The notes beneath the pieces were generated by a model. The model was not told where the DNA came from. It saw nothing but the letters and a program-made list of their open reading frames with translations, and did not search any database. Below are positions 36,866 to 45,095 of a stretch of DNA of 64,000 nt, one piece after another. The DNA is from Alsobacter metallidurans (GTDB lineage Bacteria > Pseudomonadota > Alphaproteobacteria > Rhizobiales > Beijerinckiaceae). Each line of letters starts with the position of its first letter. Within the stretch, counting starts at the first letter, position 1. Both the position numbers and the translations under genes were made by a program. The stretch lies in assembly GCF_014636935.1 (NCBI RefSeq), contig NZ_BMES01000003.1:372001-436000 (forward strand), read 5' to 3'.

Positions 36866-38269
36866 TCAGCGCCACTCGCGGATGTCGACGAAATGGCCCG
36901 CGATGGCGGCGGCGGCCGCCATGATGGGCGACACCAGATGGGTGCGGCCCTTGAACCCCTGCCGGCCCTCGAAGTTGCGGTTGGACGTCGAGGCGCAACG
37001 CTCGCCCGGCGCCAGCTTGTCGGCGTTCATGGCGAGGCACATGGAGCAGCCTGGCTCGCGCCAGTCGAAGCCCGCGGCCTTGAAGATCTTGTCCAGGCCT
37101 TCTTCCTCGGCCTGCATCTTCACCAGTCCGGATCCCGGAACGATCATGGCGCTGACGCTGGACGCGACGGTGCGGCCCTCGACGATCTTCGCGACGGCGC
37201 GCAGATCCTCGATGCGGCCGTTTGTGCACGAGCCGATGAACACCCGGTCGAGCCGGATGTCCTGCATGCGCTCGCCGCCCTTCAGGCCCATATAGTCCAG
37301 CGCGCGCGCGATGGCGGCCTTCTTCTGCTCGGATGGGGCGTCATCCGGCCGCGGCACCGTGCCGGTGATCGACACGACGTCCTCCGGGCTCGTCCCCCAG
37401 GTGACGATCGGCGGCAGGCTGGCGGCGTCGAGCCGGATCTCGCGGTCGAAATGAGCGCCCTCGTCGGTGACGAGCGTGCGCCAGTAGTCGACCGCCATGT
37501 CCCACGCCATGCCCTTGGGGGCCTTGGGCTTGTCCTTCAGATACGCGAAGGTCTTCTCGTCGGGGGCGATCAGGCCCGCGCGAGCGCCGCCCTCGATGGT
37601 CATGTTGCAGACCGTCATGCGGCCTTCCATGGACAGCGAGCGGATCGCCTCGCCGGCATATTCGATGACGCTGCCGGTGCCGCCGGCCGTGCCGATCTCG
37701 CCGATGATGGCCAGGATGATGTCCTTGGCGGTGACGCCGGGCGGCAATTGGCCGTCCACGGTCACGCGCATGTTCTTGGCCTTTTTCTGGATCAGCGTCT
37801 GCGTGGCGAGCACGTGCTCGACCTCGCTGGTGCCGATGCCATGGGCCAAGGCCCCGAAGGCGCCGTGCGTCGAGGTGTGGCTGTCGCCGCACACGATGGT
37901 GGTGCCCGGCAGCGTGAAGCCCTGCTCCGGGCCGATGATGTGGACGATGCCCTGGCGCTGGTCGAGCTCGTCGTAGTACTCGATGCCGAAGTCTCGGGCG
38001 TTCTCGGCCAGCGTCTGCACCTGGATGCGCGACTCGGGATCGTCGATCCCGTGCCGGCGATCGGAGGTCGGGACGTTGTGGTCCACCACGGCCAGCGTTT
38101 TCTGCGGAGCGCGGACCTTGCGGCCGGTGACGCGCAGCCCTTCGAAGGCCTGCGGGCTCGTGACTTCGTGCACGAGGTGGCGGTCGATATAGAGCAGGCA
38201 GGTTCCGTCGGGCTGCTGGTTGACGACATGGTCGTCCCAGATCTTGTCGTACAAGGTGCGCGCGGCCAT
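36866..38269 (-). CDS. leuC: 3-isopropylmalate dehydratase large subunit
   Basis: The 467-residue aconitase-superfamily subunit carries the [4Fe-4S] Cys ligands in FIGSCTNGR (about residue 346) and in [11 protein letters not shown] near the C-terminus. It also has [24 protein letters not shown], quoted in part, and the opening [14 protein letters not shown]. With LeuD it isomerises isopropylmalate. The plus strand opposite is open over the full length of the gene, a by-product of composition rather than a second gene. Confidence 0.96.
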   Translation of the reverse strand: MAARTLYDKIWDDHVVNQQPDGTCLLYIDRHLVHEVTSPQAFEGLRVTGRKVRAPQKTLAVVDHNVPTSDRRHGIDDPESRIQVQTLAENARDFGIEYYDELDQRQGIVHIIGPEQGFTLPGTTIVCGDSHTSTHGAFGALAHGIGTSEVEHVLATQTLIQKKAKNMRVTVDGQLPPGVTAKDIILAIIGEIGTAGGTGSVIEYAGEAIRSLSMEGRMTVCNMTIEGGARAGLIAPDEKTFAYLKDKPKAPKGMAWDMAVDYWRTLVTDEGAHFDREIRLDAASLPPIVTWGTSPEDVVSITGTVPRPDDAPSEQKKAAIARALDYMGLKGGERMQDIRLDRVFIGSCTNGRIEDLRAVAKIVEGRTVASSVSAMIVPGSGLVKMQAEEEGLDKIFKAAGFDWREPGCSMCLAMNADKLAPGERCASTSNRNFEGRQGFKGRTHLVSPIMAAAAAIAGHFVDIREWR

Positions 38270-38419
38270 GGCTCTGCCTTCTGCGATAACGGTTTCGTGC
38301 GCCTCATTTACCGAAGCCGCGCCCCAAAGGGAAGCCGCCGCGTTGGGGCCGGCGACCCGGGCTTAAGCCCTTTTTCAGTTCGCCGGGGTAGCGTCCGCGT
38401 CGACCGGATCGGGGACCTC

Positions 38420-39637
38420 ATGCGGATCGCGCTCACCACCTGCACCTTCGCGCCGAACCTCGAAGGCGGCGGCGCGATTGCGGCCACCGCCCTGGCGCGG
38501 GAGCTGGCCCGGCGCGGACACGACGTCCACGTGATCACGCTGCCGCTGCCCGACGGCATGCGCGAGCTCGACGAGCCCGGCCTCACGGTGCACCGCATCG
38601 CCCCGCACGGACCCGTGGCCCCCGGCGCGCCGTTTCCGAGCGCACTCAAGAAGCTGGAATTCCACCTGCGCGACAGTTTCGACCCCGGCGTGATGGCGCG
38701 CGTCGGCGCGTTGCTCGACGTCATCAAGCCCGACGTGGTCAATTCGCACGCCATTCCGGGACTTTCCGGATCGCTGTGGCTGGCGGCCGAACGGCGCGGC
38801 ATCCCGGTGGTGCATTACATTCACGAGCTGTGGGCGATTTGCGCCAATGCGGGAATGTTTCGCAACAACGCCGGCAATTGCAGGTCACGCTGCTGGGAGT
38901 GCCGGGTCATCACCGCGCCGCGCCGCCTCCTGTCGCGCCGTGTCGACACCCTGATCGCGCTCAGCGCCTTCGGGCTTACCAAGATGGTGGGAGCAGGGCG
39001 CTTTACAAAAAGCCATCTGGCCGTGCTTCCAAACGCTTTCGAGAACGTGCATTTCACCCCGCGGCCGCGTCCGCCCGGCGAAGGGCTCCGGCTCGGCTTC
39101 CTGGGGCGCATCGTGCCCAACAAGGGCCTCGACGTCTTGGCGCGCGCGCTCGTGGCCGCGGACCTGCCGCAATGGCGGCTGCTCGTGGCCGGTAGCGGCG
39201 ACCCGGCCTATGTCGACGAGGTTCTCGGCATGCTGCCGCCCGGGCGCGTGGAGCGGCTCGGCTGGATTGACCCCGGCGAGCTGTTCCGCCGGATTGACCT
39301 GCTCGTGGTGCCGTCCGTCTGGCAGGAGCCGATGGGTCGCATTCTCTATGAGGCGGCCATGCACGGCGTTCCGGTTCTGGCGTCCCGCGTCGGCGGAATG
39401 CCCGAGATCGTCGTCGAGGGCGCGACTGGCTGGACGGTCCCGGGCGGCGACAGCGCCGCCCTGGCCGAGCAGCTTAGGCGGCTCGCGACGCATCCCGAGC
39501 AGCTTGACCTGCCGCATGGCGCTTACCGCAGCGTGGTCGATCGCGTCCGCCCCGAAAACCTCATCCCCGCCTATGAGCGGGTGTTCGAGGCGGCGGCTGA
39601 CCGCGGCCGGGAGCGGCGCCGGGCAGCCGCCCGATGA
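38420..39637 (+). CDS. Glycosyltransferase family 4 protein
   Basis: The start is the ATG of MRIALTTCTFAPNLEGGG. The 405-residue GT-B enzyme has an N-terminal acceptor domain and a C-terminal nucleotide-sugar domain with LRLGFLGRIVPNKGLDVLA near residue 226 and the E-x7-E motif in EPMGRILYE (about residue 311). A Cys cluster (NCRSRCWEC) lies near residue 155, as in some GT4 enzymes. Its stop overlaps the start of the flippase gene by 4 nt. Together they suggest synthesis and export of a surface saccharide; no polymerase or other glycosyltransferase is nearby. Confidence 0.87.
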   Translation: MRIALTTCTFAPNLEGGGAIAATALARELARRGHDVHVITLPLPDGMRELDEPGLTVHRIAPHGPVAPGAPFPSALKKLEFHLRDSFDPGVMARVGALLDVIKPDVVNSHAIPGLSGSLWLAAERRGIPVVHYIHELWAICANAGMFRNNAGNCRSRCWECRVITAPRRLLSRRVDTLIALSAFGLTKMVGAGRFTKSHLAVLPNAFENVHFTPRPRPPGEGLRLGFLGRIVPNKGLDVLARALVAADLPQWRLLVAGSGDPAYVDEVLGMLPPGRVERLGWIDPGELFRRIDLLVVPSVWQEPMGRILYEAAMHGVPVLASRVGGMPEIVVEGATGWTVPGGDSAALAEQLRRLATHPEQLDLPHGAYRSVVDRVRPENLIPAYERVFEAAADRGRERRRAAAR

Positions 39638-41067
39638 CCCGCTTTCTGATCTCCATCTGCAACTCGGCCGTCAACGTCCTCCTGCTGCTGGCCTTTACCC
39701 GGCTGATGCCGCCCGCCTGGTTCGGCGAACTCGGCTATGCGCGCGGCGTCGCCATGGTGGCCTACACGTTGCTGTTCGACTGGTTGCGCCTGAGCGTGAT
39801 GCGCTACTGGGCCCGCGACGGCGAGGGCCAGTACCGGCGGCGCGACGCCATTCGGGCGTTGGTGGGCTTCGCCATCGCGAGCGTCGCGCCGATAACCGGG
39901 CTGGCGGTGGCGTTCGGGGCGGACAAGGTGGGGGCCGCCATGGTGGTCGCCATCGGGGCCAATGTGGCGCTGCAGGGCTACAACGAGGTCCGCATCGCGA
40001 TGGCCCGCGCCGAGTGCGACGATCGCGGGCTCGCGATGCTGATGCTGCCGCGCGCGGGGTTGAGCCTTGTGCTCGCCATCGCGGCGGCCCTTTGGGGCGG
40101 TGGACCGCTCGGCGTAGTCATCATGCTGGCCGTGGCGCAATGCGCCGGCCTGGCCTATCTGGCCCTTTCGGGGCGCAACACCAACGTCAGCCTCGGCCGG
40201 CCGGATCTCGCCGAGCTCGGGCTGTTCTTTCGCTTCGGCGGCGCGATCGTGCTGTCCACGGGCGCCGCCTCGGCCACCGCGCTGGCGCTCGCGACGCTCA
40301 CGATCACGCATCGCGGCCCGGCCGAGTACGGCGCCTTTGTGCTCGTGCAGGACCTGATCTCGCGTGCAGCCGGCGTGATGGGCCTTGCGCTCGAGATGGC
40401 GCTCCTTCCGGGGGCGCTCGCGGCGCTCTCGGTTGGCGGGCTCGCGGCCGCCCGGGCGGTGTTGTCGCGCAACGCCGGGCTCACGGTTGCGATTTTGGCT
40501 CCGCTGCTGCTCGGCTTCTGGCTTGTGGCGCCGCGCTTCGCCGCCGTCGCGCTCGGCGCGGAGTACCGGGACGGCTTCGTGGCTTTGTCATCCTGGGTGG
40601 CGTTGCAATGCGCCTTCACGGCGGGTCAGCAATTCGTCCTGAACCAGCCGCTCTTCGTGGCCGAACGCACCACGCCGGCGCTGCTGTGCGTGCTGGCGGG
40701 CTCGGCCGTGTCGCTGGCGCTGGGGTTCTGGCTGATCCCGTCCTATGGCGCGCTCGGCAACGCCTGGAGCCAGCTCGGCGGCGCCGGCGCGACCTTCGCC
40801 CTGCAGGCGATCGTGGTCGGCGCAGTGCTGCCCGCGTTTCCGCCCCGTCGCGCGATCGCATCCGTCGCGTTCTCCTGCGCGGCGATGACGGCCGCGCTGC
40901 TGCCTGTGCGAATGAGCGAAGCCATGCCCGGATTTGCGGGACTCGCGCTGGTCGTGCTGGCCGGCGCGGCCGTTTACGCGGTGGTTCTCTGGCTGCTCGA
41001 CTTCGAGGGCGTCCGCACAGCAAAAAGCCTGCGCGCGATGGCTCGCACGCAGGCTCAAAACTCCTAG
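39634..41067 (+). CDS. Polysaccharide flippase-like (Wzx/MOP superfamily) membrane protein
   Basis: The 477-residue protein has about 12-14 TM helices and opens MTRFLISICNSAVNVLLLLAFTRLMPPAWFGEL, quoted in part, with the TRLMPPAWFGE loop typical of Wzx-type flippases. ATGA overlap with the glycosyltransferase shows coupling. It likely flips a lipid-linked saccharide across the inner membrane (inference). The last 15 codons contain the hairpin that serves as terminator for the convergent rplS unit, so coding and terminator functions overlap here. Confidence 0.8.
   Translation: MTRFLISICNSAVNVLLLLAFTRLMPPAWFGELGYARGVAMVAYTLLFDWLRLSVMRYWARDGEGQYRRRDAIRALVGFAIASVAPITGLAVAFGADKVGAAMVVAIGANVALQGYNEVRIAMARAECDDRGLAMLMLPRAGLSLVLAIAAALWGGGPLGVVIMLAVAQCAGLAYLALSGRNTNVSLGRPDLAELGLFFRFGGAIVLSTGAASATALALATLTITHRGPAEYGAFVLVQDLISRAAGVMGLALEMALLPGALAALSVGGLAAARAVLSRNAGLTVAILAPLLLGFWLVAPRFAAVALGAEYRDGFVALSSWVALQCAFTAGQQFVLNQPLFVAERTTPALLCVLAGSAVSLALGFWLIPSYGALGNAWSQLGGAGATFALQAIVVGAVLPAFPPRRAIASVAFSCAAMTAALLPVRMSEAMPGFAGLALVVLAGAAVYAVVLWLLDFEGVRTAKSLRAMARTQAQNS
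41022..41055 (-). terminator. Terminator of the rplS operon inside the flippase 3' end
   Basis: On the minus strand AGCCTGCG-t-GCG-agccat-CGC-g-CGCAGGCT is followed by TTTTTG: an interrupted 11-bp stem with a T run, about 45 bp past the rplS stop. The plus strand lacks a following T run, so it should act only on the leftward transcript. Confidence 0.75.
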
Positions 41068-41099
41068 ACCGGCCGCGCTCTTGCGACCGACGTAGCGTC

Positions 41100-41492
41100 T
41101 TAGACGGCGGCCTTCGGGGCCTTGTTCTTCGGCGCGTCCTTGCGCTCGGCGATACGGGCCGACTTGCCGCGACGATCGCGCAGGTAATACAGCTTGGCGC
41201 GGCGCACCTTGCCGGTGCGGACCACCTTGATGGACTCGATCAGCGGCGAGTAAACCGGGAACACGCGCTCCACGCCCTCGCCGTAGCTGATCTTGCGAAC
41301 CGTGAAGCTCTCCTGGATGCCGCCGCCGTTGCGGGCGATGCACACGCCCTCATAGGCCTGCACGCGGCTGCGCTCGCCTTCGACGACCTTGACGTTCACC
41401 TGCACGGTGTCGCCGGGACGGAAGTCCGGGATGGCGCGGACGGAAGCGAGGCGGTCAGCCTGCTCCTTCTCGATCTGCTGGATGATATCCAT
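41100..41492 (-). CDS. rplS: 50S ribosomal protein L19
   Basis: The 130-residue protein has the L19 core ([28 protein letters not shown], then [15 protein letters not shown] and [15 protein letters not shown]) plus an Ala/Lys-rich tail of about 15 residues, common in alphaproteobacteria. It is last in the ffh-rpsP-rimM-(inserted genes)-trmD-rplS block, 120 bp after trmD. Confidence 0.97.
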   Translation of the reverse strand: MDIIQQIEKEQADRLASVRAIPDFRPGDTVQVNVKVVEGERSRVQAYEGVCIARNGGGIQESFTVRKISYGEGVERVFPVYSPLIESIKVVRTGKVRRAKLYYLRDRRGKSARIAERKDAPKNKAPKAAV

Positions 41493-41612
41493 GTGTCTTA
41501 CTCCTGCCGGAAGAGGCCTTCGGTTGATCCGTGGCCAAGCGTTCGGCGCCGCTGTTTTCAGTTGGACGCGGGTCCATACACGAGCGGGCGAGCTTTGTCG
41601 AGCCGTCTGCCG

Positions 41613-42293
41613 CTAGCGCAGCAGGTCCGGCCGCCGCTCGCGCGTGATCCGCTCGGACTCGGCGCGGCGCCATTTGGCGACGCGGCCATGGTCGCCCGAC
41701 AGCAGCACGTCCGGAATGGAGCGGCCTTCCCACTCGCGCGGCCGCGTGTAGTGCGGATATTCGAGCAGCCCGCCCTCGAAGCTCTCGTCCTCGCCGGACG
41801 CGTCCTTGCCCATGACGCCGGGCAGCAGGCGGACACAAGCGTCCATGGTCACGAGGGCCGCGATCTCGCCGCCCGACAGGACGTAGTCGCCGATCGAAAC
41901 TTCCTCCAGCCGGCGGCCCTCGATCACGCGCTCGTCCACGCCCTCGAAGCGCCCGCACACGATGATGGCGCCAGGTCCCGCCGCGAGCTCGCGCACGCGG
42001 GACTGATTGAGCGGTCGCCCGCGTGGGCTCATCAACAGGCGCGGCCGCGCGTCACCCTCGGGCGCTACCGCGTCGATGGCGGCCGCCAGCACGTCGGCGC
42101 GGATCACCATGCCGGCCCCGCCGCCCGCCGGCGTATCATCCACCGCGCGGTGCCGGCCGAGGCCGTGGGTGCGGATATCGTAGGCGTCGAGCGACCACGC
42201 CCCGCGCTTCAGGGCGTCGCCCGCGAGCGACAGCCCGAGCGGCCCGGGAAACATGTCCGGGAACAGCGTCAGAACGGTCGCGGACCAAGCCAT
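41613..42293 (-). CDS. trmD: tRNA (guanine37-N1)-methyltransferase
   Basis: The start is the ATG of [17 protein letters not shown], one base after the stop of the dehydratase gene; the frame is open upstream but overlaps that gene. The 226-residue SPOUT methyltransferase has the trefoil-knot segments [37 protein letters not shown] and [13 protein letters not shown]. It methylates G37 of tRNAs, suppressing +1 frameshifting. The 1-nt spacing means its translation may depend on the inserted dehydratase gene. Confidence 0.96.
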   Translation of the reverse strand: MAWSATVLTLFPDMFPGPLGLSLAGDALKRGAWSLDAYDIRTHGLGRHRAVDDTPAGGGAGMVIRADVLAAAIDAVAPEGDARPRLLMSPRGRPLNQSRVRELAAGPGAIIVCGRFEGVDERVIEGRRLEEVSIGDYVLSGGEIAALVTMDACVRLLPGVMGKDASGEDESFEGGLLEYPHYTRPREWEGRSIPDVLLSGDHGRVAKWRRAESERITRERRPDLLR

Positions 42294-42294
42294 T

Positions 42295-43242
42295 TCAAAG
42301 CGTCGCCAGGGTGGCCGGATCGACGTTGCCGCCGCACAGAAGCACGCCGACGCGTTCGCCCGGCCGCGGCTGGTAGGCGCCGCTGAGCAGGGCTGCGAGC
42401 GCGGCTGCGCCGCCCGGCTCGGACGCGATGCGGTAATCCGCCCACAGGCGCTTCTGCGCGTCCCGGATCGCCGAGTCCTGCACGAGCGCGACATGGTCGA
42501 TCGCCGCACGCGCGATCGCGAAAGGCAGCGCGCCGACGCGCCGGGCGCCCAGCGAATCCGCCGCCACCGATTCCACCGGCACGTCCACGGGCTCGCCGGC
42601 CTCCAGCGCCGCATGGAGACACCGTGAGCCCTCCGGCTCCACGGCCACGACCTTGACGCGGCCGCCCCAGAATCCCGCCATGCCGGCCGCCAGCCCACCG
42701 CCGCCGACAGCAACCAGCACGGTCTCGATTGGCGCGAGGCCGAGCCGGGCCTGATCCTCTTCCCACTCCAACGCCACCGTGCCCTGGCCCTCCAGGGTCC
42801 CGACCGCGTCGTAGGGGTGGATCTTCAGGGCGCCGCTCTCGGCCGCGAAGCGGTCGCAGGCCTCCTGCGCGTCCGCATAGCGCGCGCCGCCCACCACCAC
42901 CTCGGCGCCCTGCGCCCGGATGGCGGCGATCTTCACTGGAGACGAGATCTCGGGCACGAAGATGCGCGCCTCGTAGCCGAGCCGCCGGGCCGCCAGCGCG
43001 GTCGCGATGCCGTGGTTGCCGCCGGACGCCGCCGTGACGCCCGCGGGAGGCACCACGCCGCCCAGCAGGGTGTTAAAGGCGCCGCGCGTCTTGAACGAAC
43101 CTGCGTGTTGCAACAGCTCGAGCTTGAACGTGACGTGCGCGCCCGCGAAGGGATCGGCCGCCATGAGGGGCGTCCGCCGAACATGCGGGGCGATCCGCGC
43201 GTGAGCGGCCTTGATGGTCTCGGGAGTGACCGGCAGGTCCAT
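42295..43242 (-). CDS. Threonine/serine dehydratase-like PLP enzyme
   Basis: The 315-residue fold-type II PLP enzyme has the Schiff-base Lys 51 in GSFKTRGAF, the phosphate-cradle [10 protein letters not shown] near residue 180, ASGGNHG near residue 72, and a C-terminal CGGN. It lacks a regulatory ACT domain, as in catabolic threonine dehydratases or serine/threonine dehydratases and racemases of about 320 residues. It is encoded 4 bp after the carbonic anhydrase gene and 1 bp before trmD, inside the rimM-trmD junction. The exact substrate is not determined. Confidence 0.85.
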   Translation of the reverse strand: MDLPVTPETIKAAHARIAPHVRRTPLMAADPFAGAHVTFKLELLQHAGSFKTRGAFNTLLGGVVPPAGVTAASGGNHGIATALAARRLGYEARIFVPEISSPVKIAAIRAQGAEVVVGGARYADAQEACDRFAAESGALKIHPYDAVGTLEGQGTVALEWEEDQARLGLAPIETVLVAVGGGGLAAGMAGFWGGRVKVVAVEPEGSRCLHAALEAGEPVDVPVESVAADSLGARRVGALPFAIARAAIDHVALVQDSAIRDAQKRLWADYRIASEPGGAAALAALLSGAYQPRPGERVGVLLCGGNVDPATLATL

Positions 43243-43246
43243 GGCT

Positions 43247-43978
43247 TCAGCCGCAATGCATCAGCGAGAAGCGGCCTTCCGGGCCGGGGCCGACCGGCTC
43301 GAACCGGCGCGTCTGCGGGTCGCGAATCAGCAGCCGCCCGGTGGTCACGCCGAAATAGGCGCCGTGGAGGGCGATTCGCTTTTTTTCCACCAGCGTGCGG
43401 ATGCACGGGAAGGTGAGCAGGTTGGCGATGCTGTTTTCCACCGACGCCATGCCGAGCTTTTCGACATAGCTCTCGTCCGCCGGCGAGCCGGGGCCGACGG
43501 CCTCGTAAGCCGGCGCGATCAGCTTGATCCAGCGGCCGATGAAATCGCCCGGTGAAAGCGGGCGCGCATAGGGATCGGCCTCGCTCTCCGCAAACGCGCG
43601 GACGCCGCCGCACAAGGCATGGCCCATCACGACGATGTGCTCTACGCGCAGGCCCATCACGGCGAATTCCAGCGCCGCCGAAGTGCCGTGGTTGTGCTCG
43701 TCCCCGGGCTCATAGGGGGGCACCAGGTTGGCGACGTTGCGGACAACGAAGATCTCGCCCGGCCGGGCGTCGAAGATCACCTCGGGCGACACCCGCGAGT
43801 CGCAGCAGCCGATCAGCAGCACCCGGGGCTTCTGCCCCGCGGCGGCGAGTTCCTCGAAGCGCTCGCGCTCGCGCGGCAGGCGGTTCTCGCAAAAAGCGCG
43901 GTAGCCCTCCAGCAGCTGCGGCGGAAACACGTTCAGATCGTCAGCAGGCAGATCGTCGGCGCGCTTGTCGTCGGTCAT
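43247..43978 (-). CDS. Beta-class carbonic anhydrase
   Basis: The 243-residue enzyme interconverts CO2 and bicarbonate. Zinc ligands Cys 58 (C-x-D-x-R: CCDSR), His 120 and Cys 123 (GHALCGG) are all present, as are GEIFVVRNVANLVPPY and SAALEFAVMGLRVEHIVVMGH. Its ATG overlaps the rimM stop by 4 nt, so it is translated with the ribosome-maturation genes. In this organism CO2/bicarbonate supply also matters for the Ccr carboxylation (inference). Confidence 0.93.
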   Translation of the reverse strand: MTDDKRADDLPADDLNVFPPQLLEGYRAFCENRLPRERERFEELAAAGQKPRVLLIGCCDSRVSPEVIFDARPGEIFVVRNVANLVPPYEPGDEHNHGTSAALEFAVMGLRVEHIVVMGHALCGGVRAFAESEADPYARPLSPGDFIGRWIKLIAPAYEAVGPGSPADESYVEKLGMASVENSIANLLTFPCIRTLVEKKRIALHGAYFGVTTGRLLIRDPQTRRFEPVGPGPEGRFSLMHCG

Positions 43979-44517
43979 ACGGCCTCCTCGGGGGGTTCTT
44001 CCTCGCCTGATGTCTCGAGCGGCGGCTCGGCGATCAGCCGTCCTCCGGCGATGTCCACGTGAGGGACAACCGCCTTGGTGAAAGGAAGCATGATCGGCCG
44101 TCCGCCGGAAGCGGGCTCGATTTCCAGGATGTCGCCGGCTCCGAAGTCCAGCACGGCCAGAACGGTGCCGATCGCTTCGCCGTTCCTGGCCTCGACCCGC
44201 AGGCCGATCAGGTCGGCCTGGTAGAATTCGTCCTCGTCCTCAACGGGCGGCAGCAGGTCGCGCGGCGCATAGAGGCGTGTGTTGGTGAGGACCGCAGCCT
44301 TGTCGCGGTCGGCGACGCCTTCCAGGCGCACCACCAGCATGTCGTCTTTCACGAGCCGGGCGGACAGGATTTTGAATGCACGCGCGCCCGCCTCGTCGGT
44401 AAGCGGCTTGTAGTCGGCGATCGCGAGCGGGTCTTCCGTATAGGACTTCAACCGCATCTCGCCGCGCACGCCGTGCGGGGCTCCAAGCACGCCCAGGAGA
44501 ATGAGATCGCGGGTCAC
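43975..44517 (-). CDS. rimM: Ribosome maturation factor RimM
   Basis: A GTG start (VTRDLILLGVLGAPHGVRGE) with CCGGAGT upstream is chosen; longer frames run into the intergenic repeat. The 180-residue protein has the RimM N-domain (LGAPHGVRGEMRLKSY) and the PRC-barrel C-domain (EFYQADLIGLRVEARNGEAIG, DILEIEPASGG, PFTKAVVPHVD). It assists 30S head assembly with S19. It is followed with a 4-nt overlap by the carbonic anhydrase gene in place of trmD, and preceded by a repeat that separates it from rpsP. Confidence 0.94.
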   Translation of the reverse strand: MTRDLILLGVLGAPHGVRGEMRLKSYTEDPLAIADYKPLTDEAGARAFKILSARLVKDDMLVVRLEGVADRDKAAVLTNTRLYAPRDLLPPVEDEDEFYQADLIGLRVEARNGEAIGTVLAVLDFGAGDILEIEPASGGRPIMLPFTKAVVPHVDIAGGRLIAEPPLETSGEEEPPEEAV

Positions 44518-44550
44518 GCTGGTACTCCGGGTTCTGTTCTTCGCCCCGGG

Positions 44551-44658
44551 ACAGGGAGAAGGCGGCCGAGCGAAGCGGGGTGGCATGAGGGGAGCGGTCA
44601 AACTGGAGCGCTGCCCGGCCACCCTCACCCCGGCCCTCTCCCCATGCTGGGGAGAGGG
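44551..44658. repeat. GC-rich intergenic repeat, copy 2, between rpsP and rimM
   Basis: It starts with ACAGGGAGAAGGCGGCCGAG, like copy 1, and ends with a perfect 10-bp hairpin CCCTCTCCCC-ATGCT-GGGGAGAGGG at 44634-44658. It also contains GCGAAGCGGGGTGG, seen in similar form in the 34733 element. The position inside the rpsP-rimM operon means the hairpins are transcribed and could affect the amounts of downstream products. Confidence 0.7.
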
Positions 44659-44672
44659 AGAACGCGTGAGCC

Positions 44673-45011
44673 TTACTCCGCCGCCGCAGCGGCCGCGGCG
44701 GCGCGCTCCTGGGCCTTCTTCTTCGGCTTGGACTTCTCGGGGTTGTTGCGGGCTTCGCGCTTCAGGAGGCCGGCGGCGTCCAGGAAGCGGGCGACGCGGT
44801 CCGTGGGCTGCGCGCCCTTGGTCAGCCAGTCCTTGGCCTTCTCGGCGTCGAACTTCACGCGCTCGGCCGAATCCTTCGGCTTCATCGGGTCGAAGGTGCC
44901 GAGCTTCTCGATGAAGCGGCCGTCGCGCGGGTAGCGGCTGTCGGCGACGACGATGGAGTAGTGGGGACGCTTCTTGGCGCCGCCGCGGGCGAGCCGGATC
45001 TTGAGAGACAT
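44673..45011 (-). CDS. rpsP: 30S ribosomal protein S16
   Basis: The 112-residue protein has the S16 core in its first 80 residues ([56 protein letters not shown]). An Ala/Lys-rich extension common in alphaproteobacteria follows. It lies 84 bp downstream of ffh and is separated from rimM by the repeat. Confidence 0.97.
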   Translation of the reverse strand: MSLKIRLARGGAKKRPHYSIVVADSRYPRDGRFIEKLGTFDPMKPKDSAERVKFDAEKAKDWLTKGAQPTDRVARFLDAAGLLKREARNNPEKSKPKKKAQERAAAAAAAAE

Positions 45012-45095
45012 CGTTTTTTCCTCAGTTGTCCCGTCTGGTGTGGATGAAAGGGGAGCGCAGACTGCCGACGGGATGTTGGCTGCCGCGCGCCGAAC

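Noticed and set aside
36893-39637. A 914-codon open frame on the plus strand running opposite leuC into the glycosyltransferase gene
   Set aside because: The part before 38420 is antisense to leuC, whose identity is certain. Its translation is His/Asp/Arg-rich with no family character, and the glycosyltransferase has its own start. The frame is open because of GC-biased codon use.
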